Positions 1 through 9,590 of a stretch of DNA of 38,990 nt are shown piece by piece; position 1 is the stretch's first letter, and every line of letters begins with the position of its first letter. The stretch covers positions 1 through 38,990 of the forward strand of contig PLIX01000243.1 of the NCBI GenBank assembly GCA_003140135.1, in the 5' to 3' direction. The notes below the pieces were generated by a model, which had not been told where the DNA came from, searched no databases, and saw only the letters and a program-made list of their open reading frames with translations. Both the position numbers and the translations under genes were made by a program. Source of the stretch: Gammaproteobacteria bacterium (GTDB lineage: Bacteria > Pseudomonadota > Gammaproteobacteria > Steroidobacterales > Steroidobacteraceae).

Positions 1-291
1 CGTTGAGCCGTCCACCCGAGCTGCTCGGCAGCACGAAAAACCCGGAGCCCGGACGGTGTGCCTTGCCTTCTGCAAGCCGTCTTCGCTCGCTAGAGGGGAC
101 ATTCGTGGCTTCGGAAACAGTGGTCGCTGTCGGCCAGATTGCGGTCGTTCAGCTCGATGAATCCGTGCGAATTCTATTTCCTAGATCCGCGCCTGGTGTC
201 CATTGACGGGCAGGCGCGGGAAGGTGGTCGTTCTCGCTGATTTGCCAACGATTGACAGTATCCGAATTCAGACAGCCGATAGGAGACCGAC

Positions 292-546
292 ATGGAACGC
301 AAGAAGACACTTCAACTTGGCCAGAAGAGGCCAGATGGTTCACTCGAAAACAAATATTGGATTGGAATGGACCCCATGCAAGCAGGGGTCCAGCATGGCG
401 ATGGCCTAGTTATATTGGGGCGAGAATGCCGCTCGCTGGCTGATCTGGAAAATGTAGCGTCTGAAATTAGGGAAGACCTTGATAGGGCATTAGAAGAGGC
501 GCGCCAGAAAATTCGTCAGGACTCAGGTAGTCAGCGACTGGCCTAA
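292..546 (+). CDS. hypothetical small protein (84 aa)
   Basis: ORF with purine-rich RBS-like sequence (aggagaccgac) just upstream of ATG; translation MERKKTLQLGQKRPDGSLENKYWIGMDPM... is non-repetitive and protein-like. Confidence 0.5.
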   Translation: MERKKTLQLGQKRPDGSLENKYWIGMDPMQAGVQHGDGLVILGRECRSLADLENVASEIREDLDRALEEARQKIRQDSGSQRLA

Positions 547-836
547 GGCCGGCATCGCGCGGCAGTCTCGCGCTACAACCGAAGCCAACGAACACTCGCG
601 TATATCTCCGGGCACCTTTCCGCCGACTCGATATACCCGCCCCAGTTCACCCCAGCGGACCCCGCCGAAGTCGCGCACCGTGCGCTGCGAACAGAGCGGG
701 AAGAGCGTACTTGCCCTGTTCCTTCTGACCCTGCCACACCGTTCTCGCCATCGAGGCGCTCCGATGCTCACTCGCTAATCTTGTTCCTCTACTCGCCTTA
801 AGTTGGGCCACCTCAATAAACGGAGTTTTTAGCACG

Positions 837-2447
837 CTAACGGTGCGGGTCGGCTACCCGATCCAGTGCGCCGGGCAGCGGCGGCGGACTTGTCGGTACA
901 TCCGGGTGTGGGAGTTGCTGCACGGTTTTTTCCCAGCCTCCGCCCAATGCCCGATACAGCGACACAATGTCGTTGACAAGCTGGACGTTCGCCTGCACCA
1001 GAGCCTGGCGATCTGCCAGTACCGTGCTCTCCGCATTCAACACGTTGATGAAGCTTGAGAGGCCGTGGTCGTACTGGTTGCGAGCCAGGTCCCAGGTCAC
1101 CTGCGCCGAATCCAGCGTATCCTGCAGCAGATCGCGTGACGCGCGGTCTACCCGGTAAGTGACCAGCGCGTCTTCGACTTCGCGCAGGGCGTTCAGCACC
1201 GTGGCGCGATAGCTCAAGGCGGCTTCCTTCTCTTCGGCACGTGCGAGTGTCAGGCCCGCGCTAAGCCGCCCACCTGAGAAAATAGGCAGCGAGACAGCCG
1301 GTCCGGCAGTGTAGAAATGGCTGGCCCAGTTGGTCAGATAGGAAGCATCCAGAGCGCGCATGCCAATATTGCCGGTCAGCGAGATATCAGGATAGAAGCT
1401 CGCCACCGCCACGCCCACATTGGCGGTAGCGGCATGCAGTTTCGCCTCGGCCTGGCGGATGTCCGGGCGTCGCCGTGCCAGTGCCGATGGCACCCCCACA
1501 TCCACGACCTTGGGGATCGGCGGCACTGGCTTGCTCTCGCGCAACTGCTCGTCCACCGCGCCGGGTGCATCGCCGATCAATACGCTCAACGCATTCATGG
1601 CCTGCTGGACCTGCCCGTCATAGGCAGGCAATTGTCGGCGTGTGTCGTCGAGCTGCGTGCGCGCCTGGTCTACGTCGAGCTCGGTGGTCAACCCATTTTT
1701 CTGCCGACGTTGAGTCAGATCCAGGTTTTCCTCGGCAGTTTTGACATTCTCTTCCTGGCTCGCGTTCAGGGCCTGCGCACCGCGGAGTTGCACGTAAGAC
1801 TGCACGATCTCGCTTTCCAGGATGATGAGCGCATCGTTGAGCGCTTCGGACTGTGCCTGGGACTGAGCCCGCGCCTGCTCCACCGAACGGCGAACCCGGC
1901 CAAACAGATCGAGCTCCCAGGAGGCATCAAGCCCATACTGATAAAGGTTCACCGGTGCCGTGAACCCGTTCAGCGCCTGAGTGCCTCCATTCAGGATGTC
2001 GGTGCTCAAGCCCGGTACGGTCGCATCGTAGGGTTTCAGTCGGTTGGCGAGTGTGTTGAGCTCCTGGTATGCACCCTTGGACTCGAGGATGCCCTTGGCG
2101 CCCAGCTGCTCGCGCTGGTAGCTGGCATTGCCGCTAAGAGTAGGCAAACCCGCAGCGCGTGCAGTGGCAATCGACTGGCGAGCCTCCAGCACCCGGATGA
2201 CTGCCTGCTGTACGTCCAGATTATTCTTGATCCCCTTGTCAATGAGTCCGGTAAGGATGGGATCATTGAACGAAAGCCACCAGCTGGGATCCGGGTCGCT
2301 CTTCTGATCGACCAGGATGCCTTGTGCCGCCTGGTCTTTCCACTTGGGAACGGCGGGAGGATCCGGCGGTCGATATTCGGGTCCCACCGTGCAGCCGAGG
2401 AGACACATCGTTGTGCCGGCAGAAACAAGAAATGTCCGGAAGGTCAT
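837..2447 (-). CDS. efflux transporter outer-membrane factor lipoprotein (NodT/OprM type)
   Basis: Lipoprotein signal (MCLLGCTVGPEYRPP), DASWELDLFGRVRR and RRPDIRQAEAKLHAATANVGVAVASFYPDISLTG motifs typical of RND/MFS outer-membrane factors. Confidence 0.95.
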   Translation of the reverse strand: MTFRTFLVSAGTTMCLLGCTVGPEYRPPDPPAVPKWKDQAAQGILVDQKSDPDPSWWLSFNDPILTGLIDKGIKNNLDVQQAVIRVLEARQSIATARAAGLPTLSGNASYQREQLGAKGILESKGAYQELNTLANRLKPYDATVPGLSTDILNGGTQALNGFTAPVNLYQYGLDASWELDLFGRVRRSVEQARAQSQAQSEALNDALIILESEIVQSYVQLRGAQALNASQEENVKTAEENLDLTQRRQKNGLTTELDVDQARTQLDDTRRQLPAYDGQVQQAMNALSVLIGDAPGAVDEQLRESKPVPPIPKVVDVGVPSALARRRPDIRQAEAKLHAATANVGVAVASFYPDISLTGNIGMRALDASYLTNWASHFYTAGPAVSLPIFSGGRLSAGLTLARAEEKEAALSYRATVLNALREVEDALVTYRVDRASRDLLQDTLDSAQVTWDLARNQYDHGLSSFINVLNAESTVLADRQALVQANVQLVNDIVSLYRALGGGWEKTVQQLPHPDVPTSPPPLPGALDRVADPHR

Positions 2448-4000
2448 TTGCCGGTCTTTGCTTTTGCTTTGCCGCCGGACATGAAAAGGCCGAGCGGCAC
2501 GAGCAGCAACGCAAGGACGCCGGTAATGATGAAGGCGTCGTTGTAAGCAAGCACCGCGCTCTGGGTCTGGAGAATCTGGAAGACTTCGCCGGGCGCCATC
2601 TGCTTCGCCATTTGCGCCGCGTGCCCGAGGCTCATTGCAGCACCCTGCAGATTCTGCAAGAGAACATTATATGGCTGATTCGTAGGATCCAGATGTTCGG
2701 CCAAGTAATGCTGACGAATCTGTTCGTGGTTCGTGATCAGGGCGGTCGAGACCGAGATTCCGATCCCACCCACCACATTGCGCGACATGGTAAATAACGC
2801 GGCGCCGTCACCGTGCTCATCTTCCGGCAAGGTGACGTAGGCGGCCGTGCTGATGGGCACGAACAGCAGGGCCAATGCCGCCGTCTGGGCGGAACGAAAG
2901 ATCCACAGGTGAAAAAAGTCCAGATTCGGAACCAGATTATCGGAGAAAAAAAGTGCGCCCGACAGTGCCAAGCCGCCGGCAGCTATCACGTATTTCACCG
3001 GGACGAATTTCATGATCCGCCCTACGACGGGAATCAATGCGATAAGCACCAGGGCTCCCGGGGCCAGGGCAAACCCCGCCCAGGTCGCCGTGTAGGAAAG
3101 CTGCGTCTGGGCGAACTGGGGAATAATGACCGCGCTTGCGTACAGCACGAAGCCCATCACACCTATCGCAACTGTGCCGAGCGCGAAGTTGCGATCGCGA
3201 AATACTCTCAGGTTCACCACTGGATTGCGGGCGTTTAGCAAGTAGACGATACCCACGATAAAGCCGCCGAGGGAAACACCGTAGAGAGTGCGGATCGTGT
3301 TGGACCCCAGCCAATTGAGGTCCTCTCCCCGATCGGTCGCTACGTCAAGGCACCCGAGCGCCATGGTAATGAACACCACCCCCCAGTAATCAAACGGCGG
3401 GGCGCGTTTCGCTCTGCGTTTGCTCTCGGGAGACTCCTCGACCAGGTGCAGAACTCCGAAGAAGGTGCCTATTCCGATCGGAATATTCACCAGAAATATC
3501 CAGTGCCAGGAATACTGGTCGGTCAGATAGCCGCCGACCACCGGACCCAGAGCGGGGGCGACAATCGTCGCGATCGCGGTGATGGAGAATGCCGTCTGGC
3601 GCTTTTCGGGCGGGAATGTGTCGAGGATGATTGCCTGCTGAGTCGGCTGCAGGCCGCCGCCGAAGAAGCCCTGCACTGCGCGGAAGACCAGCAGTTCGAG
3701 GAAATTGGTGGAGATGCCACAAAGCAGTGACGCCACCGTGAAACCCGCTACGCTTATCAGAAAGTAGTTCTTTTGCCCCAGGCGCATGCTCAGGTTGCCG
3801 GAGATCGTCAGCACGATCGCGTTAGCCACGAGGTAAGTCGTCAGCGACCAGGTGCTTTCATCGTTGCTGATTGCGAGCGAGCCGGCGATGTGCGGAAGCG
3901 CCACATTGACGATCGTGGTATCCAGAACCTCCATGAACGCGCCCATCGTGACGACGATGGCGATCAGCCACAGATTTGGTTTGCCGGGCGAGCCACTCAT
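2444..4000 (-). CDS. emrB: MFS multidrug transporter, DHA2 / EmrB family
   Basis: MGAFMEVLDTTIVNVALPHIAGSL..., multiple TM segments, motif C-like APALGPVVGGYLTDQYSWHWIFLVNIPIG; overlaps the downstream OMF gene by 4 nt. Confidence 0.93.
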   Translation of the reverse strand: MSGSPGKPNLWLIAIVVTMGAFMEVLDTTIVNVALPHIAGSLAISNDESTWSLTTYLVANAIVLTISGNLSMRLGQKNYFLISVAGFTVASLLCGISTNFLELLVFRAVQGFFGGGLQPTQQAIILDTFPPEKRQTAFSITAIATIVAPALGPVVGGYLTDQYSWHWIFLVNIPIGIGTFFGVLHLVEESPESKRRAKRAPPFDYWGVVFITMALGCLDVATDRGEDLNWLGSNTIRTLYGVSLGGFIVGIVYLLNARNPVVNLRVFRDRNFALGTVAIGVMGFVLYASAVIIPQFAQTQLSYTATWAGFALAPGALVLIALIPVVGRIMKFVPVKYVIAAGGLALSGALFFSDNLVPNLDFFHLWIFRSAQTAALALLFVPISTAAYVTLPEDEHGDGAALFTMSRNVVGGIGISVSTALITNHEQIRQHYLAEHLDPTNQPYNVLLQNLQGAAMSLGHAAQMAKQMAPGEVFQILQTQSAVLAYNDAFIITGVLALLLVPLGLFMSGGKAKAKTGK

Positions 4001-5268
4001 TTGAAATATACTGTCGGCTCCACCGATAGCCCGAGTGGCAGGAAGGGCCAGTTCTCCAGGCCGTGATCGATGAGGATCTTCACGGGTACCCGGCGAACGA
4101 TCTTGACGAAGTTGCCGGTCGCGTTCTCGGCGGGAAACGCAGTGAAGCGCGCGCCACTGCCGCCCTGGATGCTCTCGACATGGCCGGTTAGGTGCAGATC
4201 AGAATAGGCGTCTACCTTAATATCGACTCGCTGCCCGACGCGCATCCGATCAAGTTGCGTCTCCTTGTAGTTTGCAACCACCCAGACATTTCGGGTCACA
4301 AGGTAAAAAACCTGCTCGCCGGCCTGCGCGAAGGTGCCCACATCAACATTGCGGCGCGTGATCTGTCCGTCCTGGGGTGCCGTGATGTCGGTATAGGAAA
4401 GATTCAGTTTTGCCTGGGCCAGGTTTGCCTGCGCCTGCTCCGCCTGAGCTTTACGTTGCTTCAGTGTCGCCTCCGCCGTCTCGATGGTCTCCTTTACGAG
4501 GGCAGCGACGGACACCTGAGCCTCAGCCGACTGTACGTTCGCGGTGTTCGAACGCACTGCCGTTGTCGCCTGATCGACGTTGGTTTGCGTCGTTGCGCGA
4601 GGATCCACGCCGTGCTGGCGCTTTGAATCATTCTCACTTTGCGCCAGATTGGCGCGCGCCTGCGCCAATTGAGCCTGCGCCTCGGCAAGGTTCGCCGGCG
4701 CCCGGACCTTTGTGGTGTGCAGGTCCACTTCGGCGCTTGCCTCCTGAGCAAGAGCGGCGTCGAGGTTGGCCTGGGCCTGGTCGCACGCGACGAGGTAGTC
4801 GCGCGGATCAATCTTCAGCAGCAGATCACCTGCATGGACAAACACGTTGTCGTTAATGCGGTTTTCCACGACGTAGCCAGACACCTTGGGAGCGATCGAT
4901 ACGGCGTTACCCTCCGTATAGGCATCGTCCGTGCTTTCCTGATTGCGTGTCATCAGCCAGAAGATGAGCCCGGCTATGATGGCGATGACCGCGATGACGA
5001 TCAGAATGATGATCGGCGTACGGTTCCCGGGCTTCTTCTGTCCATCATCGCCGTCCTTATCCTTCTTGTCGCCTTTGCCGCCATCCCCGGCCTTTTCGTC
5101 GTCCTTGTTCTCGCCAGCCTCGTCCTCGTCCTTGCCCTTCTCGTACTTGTACTTGTACTCGTATTTGTAATCACGGGGCACGTCTCCTCCGTCCGGTTCG
5201 CGAGACCCTTTGCTGGGCGGAGCCTCCTGCCTGTTCTGACGCGCACTGACTTCGGCGGTATCGTCCAT
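3997..5268 (-). CDS. emrA: HlyD/EmrA-family periplasmic adaptor with long charged N-terminal extension
   Basis: TM segment followed by ESTDDAYTEGNAVSIAPKVSGYV, Ala/Gln-rich coiled-coil, LSYTDITAPQDGQITRRNVDVGTF; overlaps emrB-like gene by 4 nt; likely ATG at 5268 rather than the 5328 ORF start. Confidence 0.92.
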   Translation of the reverse strand: MDDTAEVSARQNRQEAPPSKGSREPDGGDVPRDYKYEYKYKYEKGKDEDEAGENKDDEKAGDGGKGDKKDKDGDDGQKKPGNRTPIIILIVIAVIAIIAGLIFWLMTRNQESTDDAYTEGNAVSIAPKVSGYVVENRINDNVFVHAGDLLLKIDPRDYLVACDQAQANLDAALAQEASAEVDLHTTKVRAPANLAEAQAQLAQARANLAQSENDSKRQHGVDPRATTQTNVDQATTAVRSNTANVQSAEAQVSVAALVKETIETAEATLKQRKAQAEQAQANLAQAKLNLSYTDITAPQDGQITRRNVDVGTFAQAGEQVFYLVTRNVWVVANYKETQLDRMRVGQRVDIKVDAYSDLHLTGHVESIQGGSGARFTAFPAENATGNFVKIVRRVPVKILIDHGLENWPFLPLGLSVEPTVYFK

Positions 5269-5499
5269 CGCTGAAACTTCCTGGGCAAAAGTGACACAGT
5301 ATGTTGCAAGCAGCCTGGTGGCCGCCACCCGCTCCGTTCGCTATCGACTTCTCGAACAACCGTGCCTCAGGCCAAGAGGGCCAACGCCCCGTCGACCGGA
5401 TGATCGCGCTGCGCCTGATGCCTGCCACTTGGGAATCGTGGAAGGCATTGAGACCGCCCTTTCTGCCTCAAAGATTGATGCCAATCAGGGCAGGCACCG

Positions 5500-6050
5500 T
5501 CAGCCCGCGGCCGGCGTGTTCACCAAAGTGATCGCCATGAGCACCGAAGGATCCGCCGAGCCGCTGAACTGCAGTATGAAGTCCTTGCCGGCAGCCAGAT
5601 CGAACTCGACGATCTTGTGAGGCCGCTGGCAGTCGCGGGACCCTTGGAAATCTTTCGAATTGACGAGATGGTCGCCATCATCAACCACATCGATCCAGTG
5701 ACCGCTGCTGATCGAGATACGGTATAGGCGTCCCTGTCCACGTGAAATCGGACAAGGCCACCTTGCGCACTGTCGTTCAGTGTCAGCTTTGCCGGCTTGG
5801 CCGAATACATGACTGCAGCTTGTGGGGAGAACTTCAGTTCATACAGTTTGTCGAGTTTGAGCAGCGGTACCTTGGAGTCCGGCTTTGTCGCGGCGGCGAG
5901 CGCTTGCGGGGCTTGCTTTATCACCGTCAGCTCATGCGATACATCCCACTTGAAGTGCGCGCAACCGTCCGCGTCTGCTGCGAGCGCACACTGCCCGCAA
6001 ATGCCCATTGCGGCGGCGATGAGAACCACAACATTATTGGAAAGCGCCAC
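5500..6050 (-). pseudogene. small periplasmic protein interrupted by a frameshift; resembles proteins often labelled 'homogentisate 1,2-dioxygenase'
   Basis: ORF 5520-6050 carries signal peptide and N-terminal part (...VRFHVDRDAY); the C-terminal part (DVVDDGDHLVNSKDFQGSRDCQRPHKIVEFDLAAGKDFILQFSGSADPSVLMAITLVN) continues in another frame (ORF 5500-5688). Joint at a TATA dinucleotide duplication near 5723-5726. Confidence 0.75.
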
Positions 6051-6056
6051 GACGCC

Positions 6057-6266
6057 TCAATCTATCGCGATCATCACACTTGATGCCTTGATGACCGCAT
6101 ACGCCCGATCACCAACCTTCAGCTGCAAGCTTTTGACCGCATCAAGCGTAATAACGGAGACCACCGAGAGTTCGCGCGAGAGCTCGATCGTGACCTCAGC
6201 ATTCACGGCTCCCTGGTCGATCTTGCGAATGGTTCCCGGAAGGGAATTGCGTGCGCTTAGCTTCAT
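6057..6266 (-). CDS. single TOBE-domain molybdenum-pterin-binding (molbindin, Mop-like) protein
   Basis: MKLSARNSLPGTIRKIDQGAVNAEVTIELSRELSVVSVITLDAVKSLQLKVGDRAYAVIKASSVMIAID matches the canonical Mop/TOBE pattern. Confidence 0.9.
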   Translation of the reverse strand: MKLSARNSLPGTIRKIDQGAVNAEVTIELSRELSVVSVITLDAVKSLQLKVGDRAYAVIKASSVMIAID

Positions 6267-6364
6267 TACAGGCTCCTTAGGCATTAGTCCGATGCGTGGG
6301 ACATGGTCGGTTACGACCTCCCTGAGATACTACTCGAGCTCATTGGCCGCGAGAAAGCCTAGGA

Positions 6365-6415
6365 GCGGGCGAAGCCCGCGAGCCGGGTGCTGACCCCCAT
6401 CCGCCTTGGCAGATG
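6365..6415. other. two adjacent hairpins in the intergenic leader upstream of the TOBE gene
   Basis: GCGGGC-GAA-GCCCGC (6365-6379), followed by CCCATC-cgccttggca-GATGGG (about 6394-6415); no strong T-run. Confidence 0.35.
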
Positions 6416-6693
6416 GGAGTTCTCGCGTGGGCGGCACCGTGTGCTCGCAGACTATGTGAGCCTACTGCACCTGAATAGACGCGACTCCAACTTCCAATGA
6501 CAATATGAAATCTGTTTCCTCCCCGCCGCGGCGGACCCATACTGCCGCTGCATACCCTCCGCAGCGCTGTGTAGCGTGATGGCGCATTTGCCGAGATCCG
6601 GAGTGATGAGCGCTTTAAGGTGTCGCGCGGCAATTCCTCCGACACAACAACAATAATATGACCATCGGTTTCCCAGGAGCGCAGCTCCGGCTC

Positions 6694-8853
6694 CTAATCC
6701 AATGACTTTGATAGACCGAAGAAAAAGCCGCGCCGCGGCCCGAATTGCGGCGCGCCCACGCCCACTCCGGTGCCGTTGCGGATTTCGTAGACTTTGTCGA
6801 ACACATTGATGACGTCAAAACGTGCCGTCAGTGTGCCGGCGTTTGGAATGTGGAACACATGCGTAGAGCCGAAATTGATCTGCGTATAGACCGGCAGGCT
6901 CGCGCCATTCGGGATTCCTGTGCCACCATATGGCGTCAGCTCGCCGGGCGGCAATTCCAGATCCGCCCGCAGGCCGGAGCCATAGAGAAAGTCCGCGCTC
7001 AAACGCGTATCGTTCCAGAGGTAAGACACTCCACCCGAGGCGGTATGTTCCTGCTCGTGATCGAGGTGAATGTAGTTGTTAGCGATGTACGCTAGATCGT
7101 CCGGAGCGAAGTTGAACTGCGCCGAGTCGATCTCCTTGCCTTTGGCACTCTGCGCCGCAAGGTTGAGATAGACCGACAGATTGCCGGTCGTGTAATTGCC
7201 CGCGAATTCGACGCCGTACTGTTTGCCATAGCGGTAGTTGAAAGGCGTCAGTATGATCGGCGCTCCGAACTGACCCTCGTCGATGAGATTGACCGACTGC
7301 TTGTAGTACGTGTCGAGTCCCAGTGTCAGCGCGCGTGCGAATTTCTGCTGGATGCCAATGTCGTAATAGTTGGCGCGCTCCGCGAGCGGCGCGGTGGCTT
7401 GCGGTGTCAAGGGTGGAGACGTCGTATTCTCGAACAAGGCGATGTCTTTGCCGCCCACGAGCTCGAAGGGCGGCGGGGAGAGGTAGCGGGAATAGCCAGC
7501 ATGTACAGTCGTGTCGGGTAATACCTGCCAGACGGCGTTGAGCCGGGGGCTCGTTTGGCTCGCGCTCGTGAAGGCCGTGAATCGATCGAGCCGCACGCCG
7601 TAGTTGAGTGTGAGCGCCGGCGCAAGCTTCCATTCATCCTGCAGGTACGCACTATAGATGTATTCGGTCTTGCCCCCATTGTCGACGATCGAGGTGGGTA
7701 CATCACTGAGCGGCACCCCGGCCGAGTCGGTCAAAAGCACCTGCGAGGTGGTGTCGCTGATCGAATGATCAGACTGCAGGAAGAGTCCCGCCCGAAGCGT
7801 GTGCGTGTCGTTGAGCTTGTATGCACCGTCGCTCTGGAGGGCATAGGCGACGTTCTGCTTGAACGCATCCTGAGCAATGCCTGTAAACAGCAGGTCGCCC
7901 GGGAAATCGGGTATGAACGTGAGGCTCGAGTAGCGGGAGGTGAACGAGGTCTGTACATCGAGCGCGCCCGCCGAATGTTGCCAGCTCAAGACGCCGAACT
8001 GCGTCACTTCGCGCTGGTGTTCGTCAAGATTTTGGCTCGGAAACGTGGCTTGACCGTTGACGGTCAATCCGAGTGGAGGCTCAAGGCCATACTGGTTCGG
8101 GATCTGGAACTGGCCGACCGAACTGCCGAGCATCACTGCAACGCGATTCTCGCTGTCGAGGATGTCTTCCAGATAGCCGAAACCGTGGGTTTGCGTCGTG
8201 TGGTCGTGGATGGGGTTCGAACTGCCGTCCGGCGACTCAATACCCAGGTCGTTGCGCAGAAAGTCGCCGGATACGAAATAGCTGATCGAGCCTGAGGATC
8301 CGCCATAGTTGGCGCTGGGTTGTATCGTACCGTGACTTCCGCCATAGACAGACACAGCGCCACCCGGCTCGAGCAAGCCACTCTTAGTCGTAAGGTCGAT
8401 GATGCCTGCGGTGCGCAATCCATATTCGGCCGGCAACGCCCCGGTGACGAGCGTCATCGATTCGATGAGCCGGGGATCGAGGGACTGACCGAAGACGCTG
8501 ATTCCTTCCGGAAGAATGATGCCGTTGATGCGGTATTGCAGGCCATTGTGTTCGCCACGGATGTGGAACTGGCCAAACGAGTCCTGCGCCACTTCGGGTG
8601 CCTGCATGACCACTTGATTAAGAAGTGTATTGTCACCCCCCGGGGTTGCGGCCACTGCTTCCGCTGTGATGGTATAGGTGCTCGCGCCGGTCTGAGTTTG
8701 GATGCCACTGCGAGCTTCATTCAGACGCTGAGCGGTAACCACGATTGTTGCCAGCGGCCCGGAGTCATCAGCAGCTTGTGCAAAAAGCGCCGGACTTACG
8801 GGTATTGCGGCCGCGGCAAGCGCGGCCGCCCGTCGAAGAATGGGATATGACAT
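6694..8853 (-). CDS. TonB-dependent receptor
   Basis: Signal peptide; plug-domain motifs (TIVVTAQRLNEAR, NTLLNQVVMQAPEVAQDSFGQFHIRGEHNGLQYRINGIILPEG, LPAEYGLRTAGIIDLTTKSG); C-terminal beta-barrel ending in an aromatic-containing strand (GFFFGLSKSLD). Likely ATG 8853. Confidence 0.95.
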   Translation of the reverse strand: MSYPILRRAAALAAAAIPVSPALFAQAADDSGPLATIVVTAQRLNEARSGIQTQTGASTYTITAEAVAATPGGDNTLLNQVVMQAPEVAQDSFGQFHIRGEHNGLQYRINGIILPEGISVFGQSLDPRLIESMTLVTGALPAEYGLRTAGIIDLTTKSGLLEPGGAVSVYGGSHGTIQPSANYGGSSGSISYFVSGDFLRNDLGIESPDGSSNPIHDHTTQTHGFGYLEDILDSENRVAVMLGSSVGQFQIPNQYGLEPPLGLTVNGQATFPSQNLDEHQREVTQFGVLSWQHSAGALDVQTSFTSRYSSLTFIPDFPGDLLFTGIAQDAFKQNVAYALQSDGAYKLNDTHTLRAGLFLQSDHSISDTTSQVLLTDSAGVPLSDVPTSIVDNGGKTEYIYSAYLQDEWKLAPALTLNYGVRLDRFTAFTSASQTSPRLNAVWQVLPDTTVHAGYSRYLSPPPFELVGGKDIALFENTTSPPLTPQATAPLAERANYYDIGIQQKFARALTLGLDTYYKQSVNLIDEGQFGAPIILTPFNYRYGKQYGVEFAGNYTTGNLSVYLNLAAQSAKGKEIDSAQFNFAPDDLAYIANNYIHLDHEQEHTASGGVSYLWNDTRLSADFLYGSGLRADLELPPGELTPYGGTGIPNGASLPVYTQINFGSTHVFHIPNAGTLTARFDVINVFDKVYEIRNGTGVGVGAPQFGPRRGFFFGLSKSLD

Positions 8854-8952
8854 GGATCTGATCCTGTGCAAATGGGACAAATGGCGTGCAGGCCACGGCC
8901 TGTACGCAAATCACCAAAGGTGCAGGGCGCCGAGGACTCGGGCCCGGAAGGA

Positions 8953-9267
8953 TCAGACGCGCGGCGGACCGCGGCTACGTGGAGGAAGAGCCTCGGCGGC
9001 TACTATTGAGTAGAGAGGTGCAGGAACGTAATCACGAACGGTCGCGACTGCAGGCAGAACCGCAACCGAGGCAGATGCGGGATTTCCCACCTGCGCGAAG
9101 GCCGCACAGGTATCGCAGAATTTGCTGGCGAGGAGGTCGTTCTCGTAGCGAACCTGGTCGCTGCCGACTGGGTGGATGTGACTGAGTTCGTGCAGCATCG
9201 CGCCCTGCTGGGCGAAGACCAGCAGCAGGGGAAGAACCAGTGCAAGGCGAATTCGGGAAGTATTCAT
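8953..9267 (-). CDS. small exported His/Cys-containing protein (DUF2946-like)
   Basis: N-terminal signal/TM (MNTSRIRLALVLPLLLVFAQQGAMLHELSHIHPV) followed by CDTCAAFAQVG; directly upstream of the TonB receptor gene on the same strand. Confidence 0.65.
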   Translation of the reverse strand: MNTSRIRLALVLPLLLVFAQQGAMLHELSHIHPVGSDQVRYENDLLASKFCDTCAAFAQVGNPASASVAVLPAVATVRDYVPAPLYSIVAAEALPPRSRGPPRV

Positions 9268-9374
9268 GGTCTTGCGAGGAACGGCTCCACCGAGACTACC
9301 ACAACATCCAAAGAGCAGCATTTAAGATCTGCGCTCCACTCTGTAACTCCTCTAATCGCACGCTGTTGCGATCG

Positions 9375-9590
9375 CTACGGCACATCAACGTAGCTAGACA
9401 GAACACCATCTTTAGCCTCGAAAACTCCCATGAGGATAGAGCATCCAGAAGTTGCATCGAGTCACGCTGAGGGGCACCACCATCGAGATCCCGGTGCTCT
9501 CGGGATGCGTCCGGACGAAAGATCCAGCGCCCAACCACCAGCAACCGACCACCATACGGTCGCTGAGGAAAGCCATGCGATGGCCTCCGC
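9375..9590 (-). pseudogene. degenerate nucleotidyltransferase-like (aminoglycoside/lincosamide NTase fold) gene fragment
   Basis: Three-frame mosaic: EAIAWLSSATVWWSVAGGWALDL / REHRDLDGGAPQRDSMQLLDALSSWEF / EAKDGVLSSYVDVP* resembles WWIAGGWALDLxxGRxxRxHxDLDVxVLRRD...WEFFEAKDGVL of MNT-type proteins. Confidence 0.55.

Noticed and set aside
1317-2546. 409-aa plus-strand ORF
   Set aside because: Antisense to the clear outer-membrane factor gene at 837-2447; translation is His/Arg/Gln-rich without domain motifs, as expected for a GC-rich shadow ORF.
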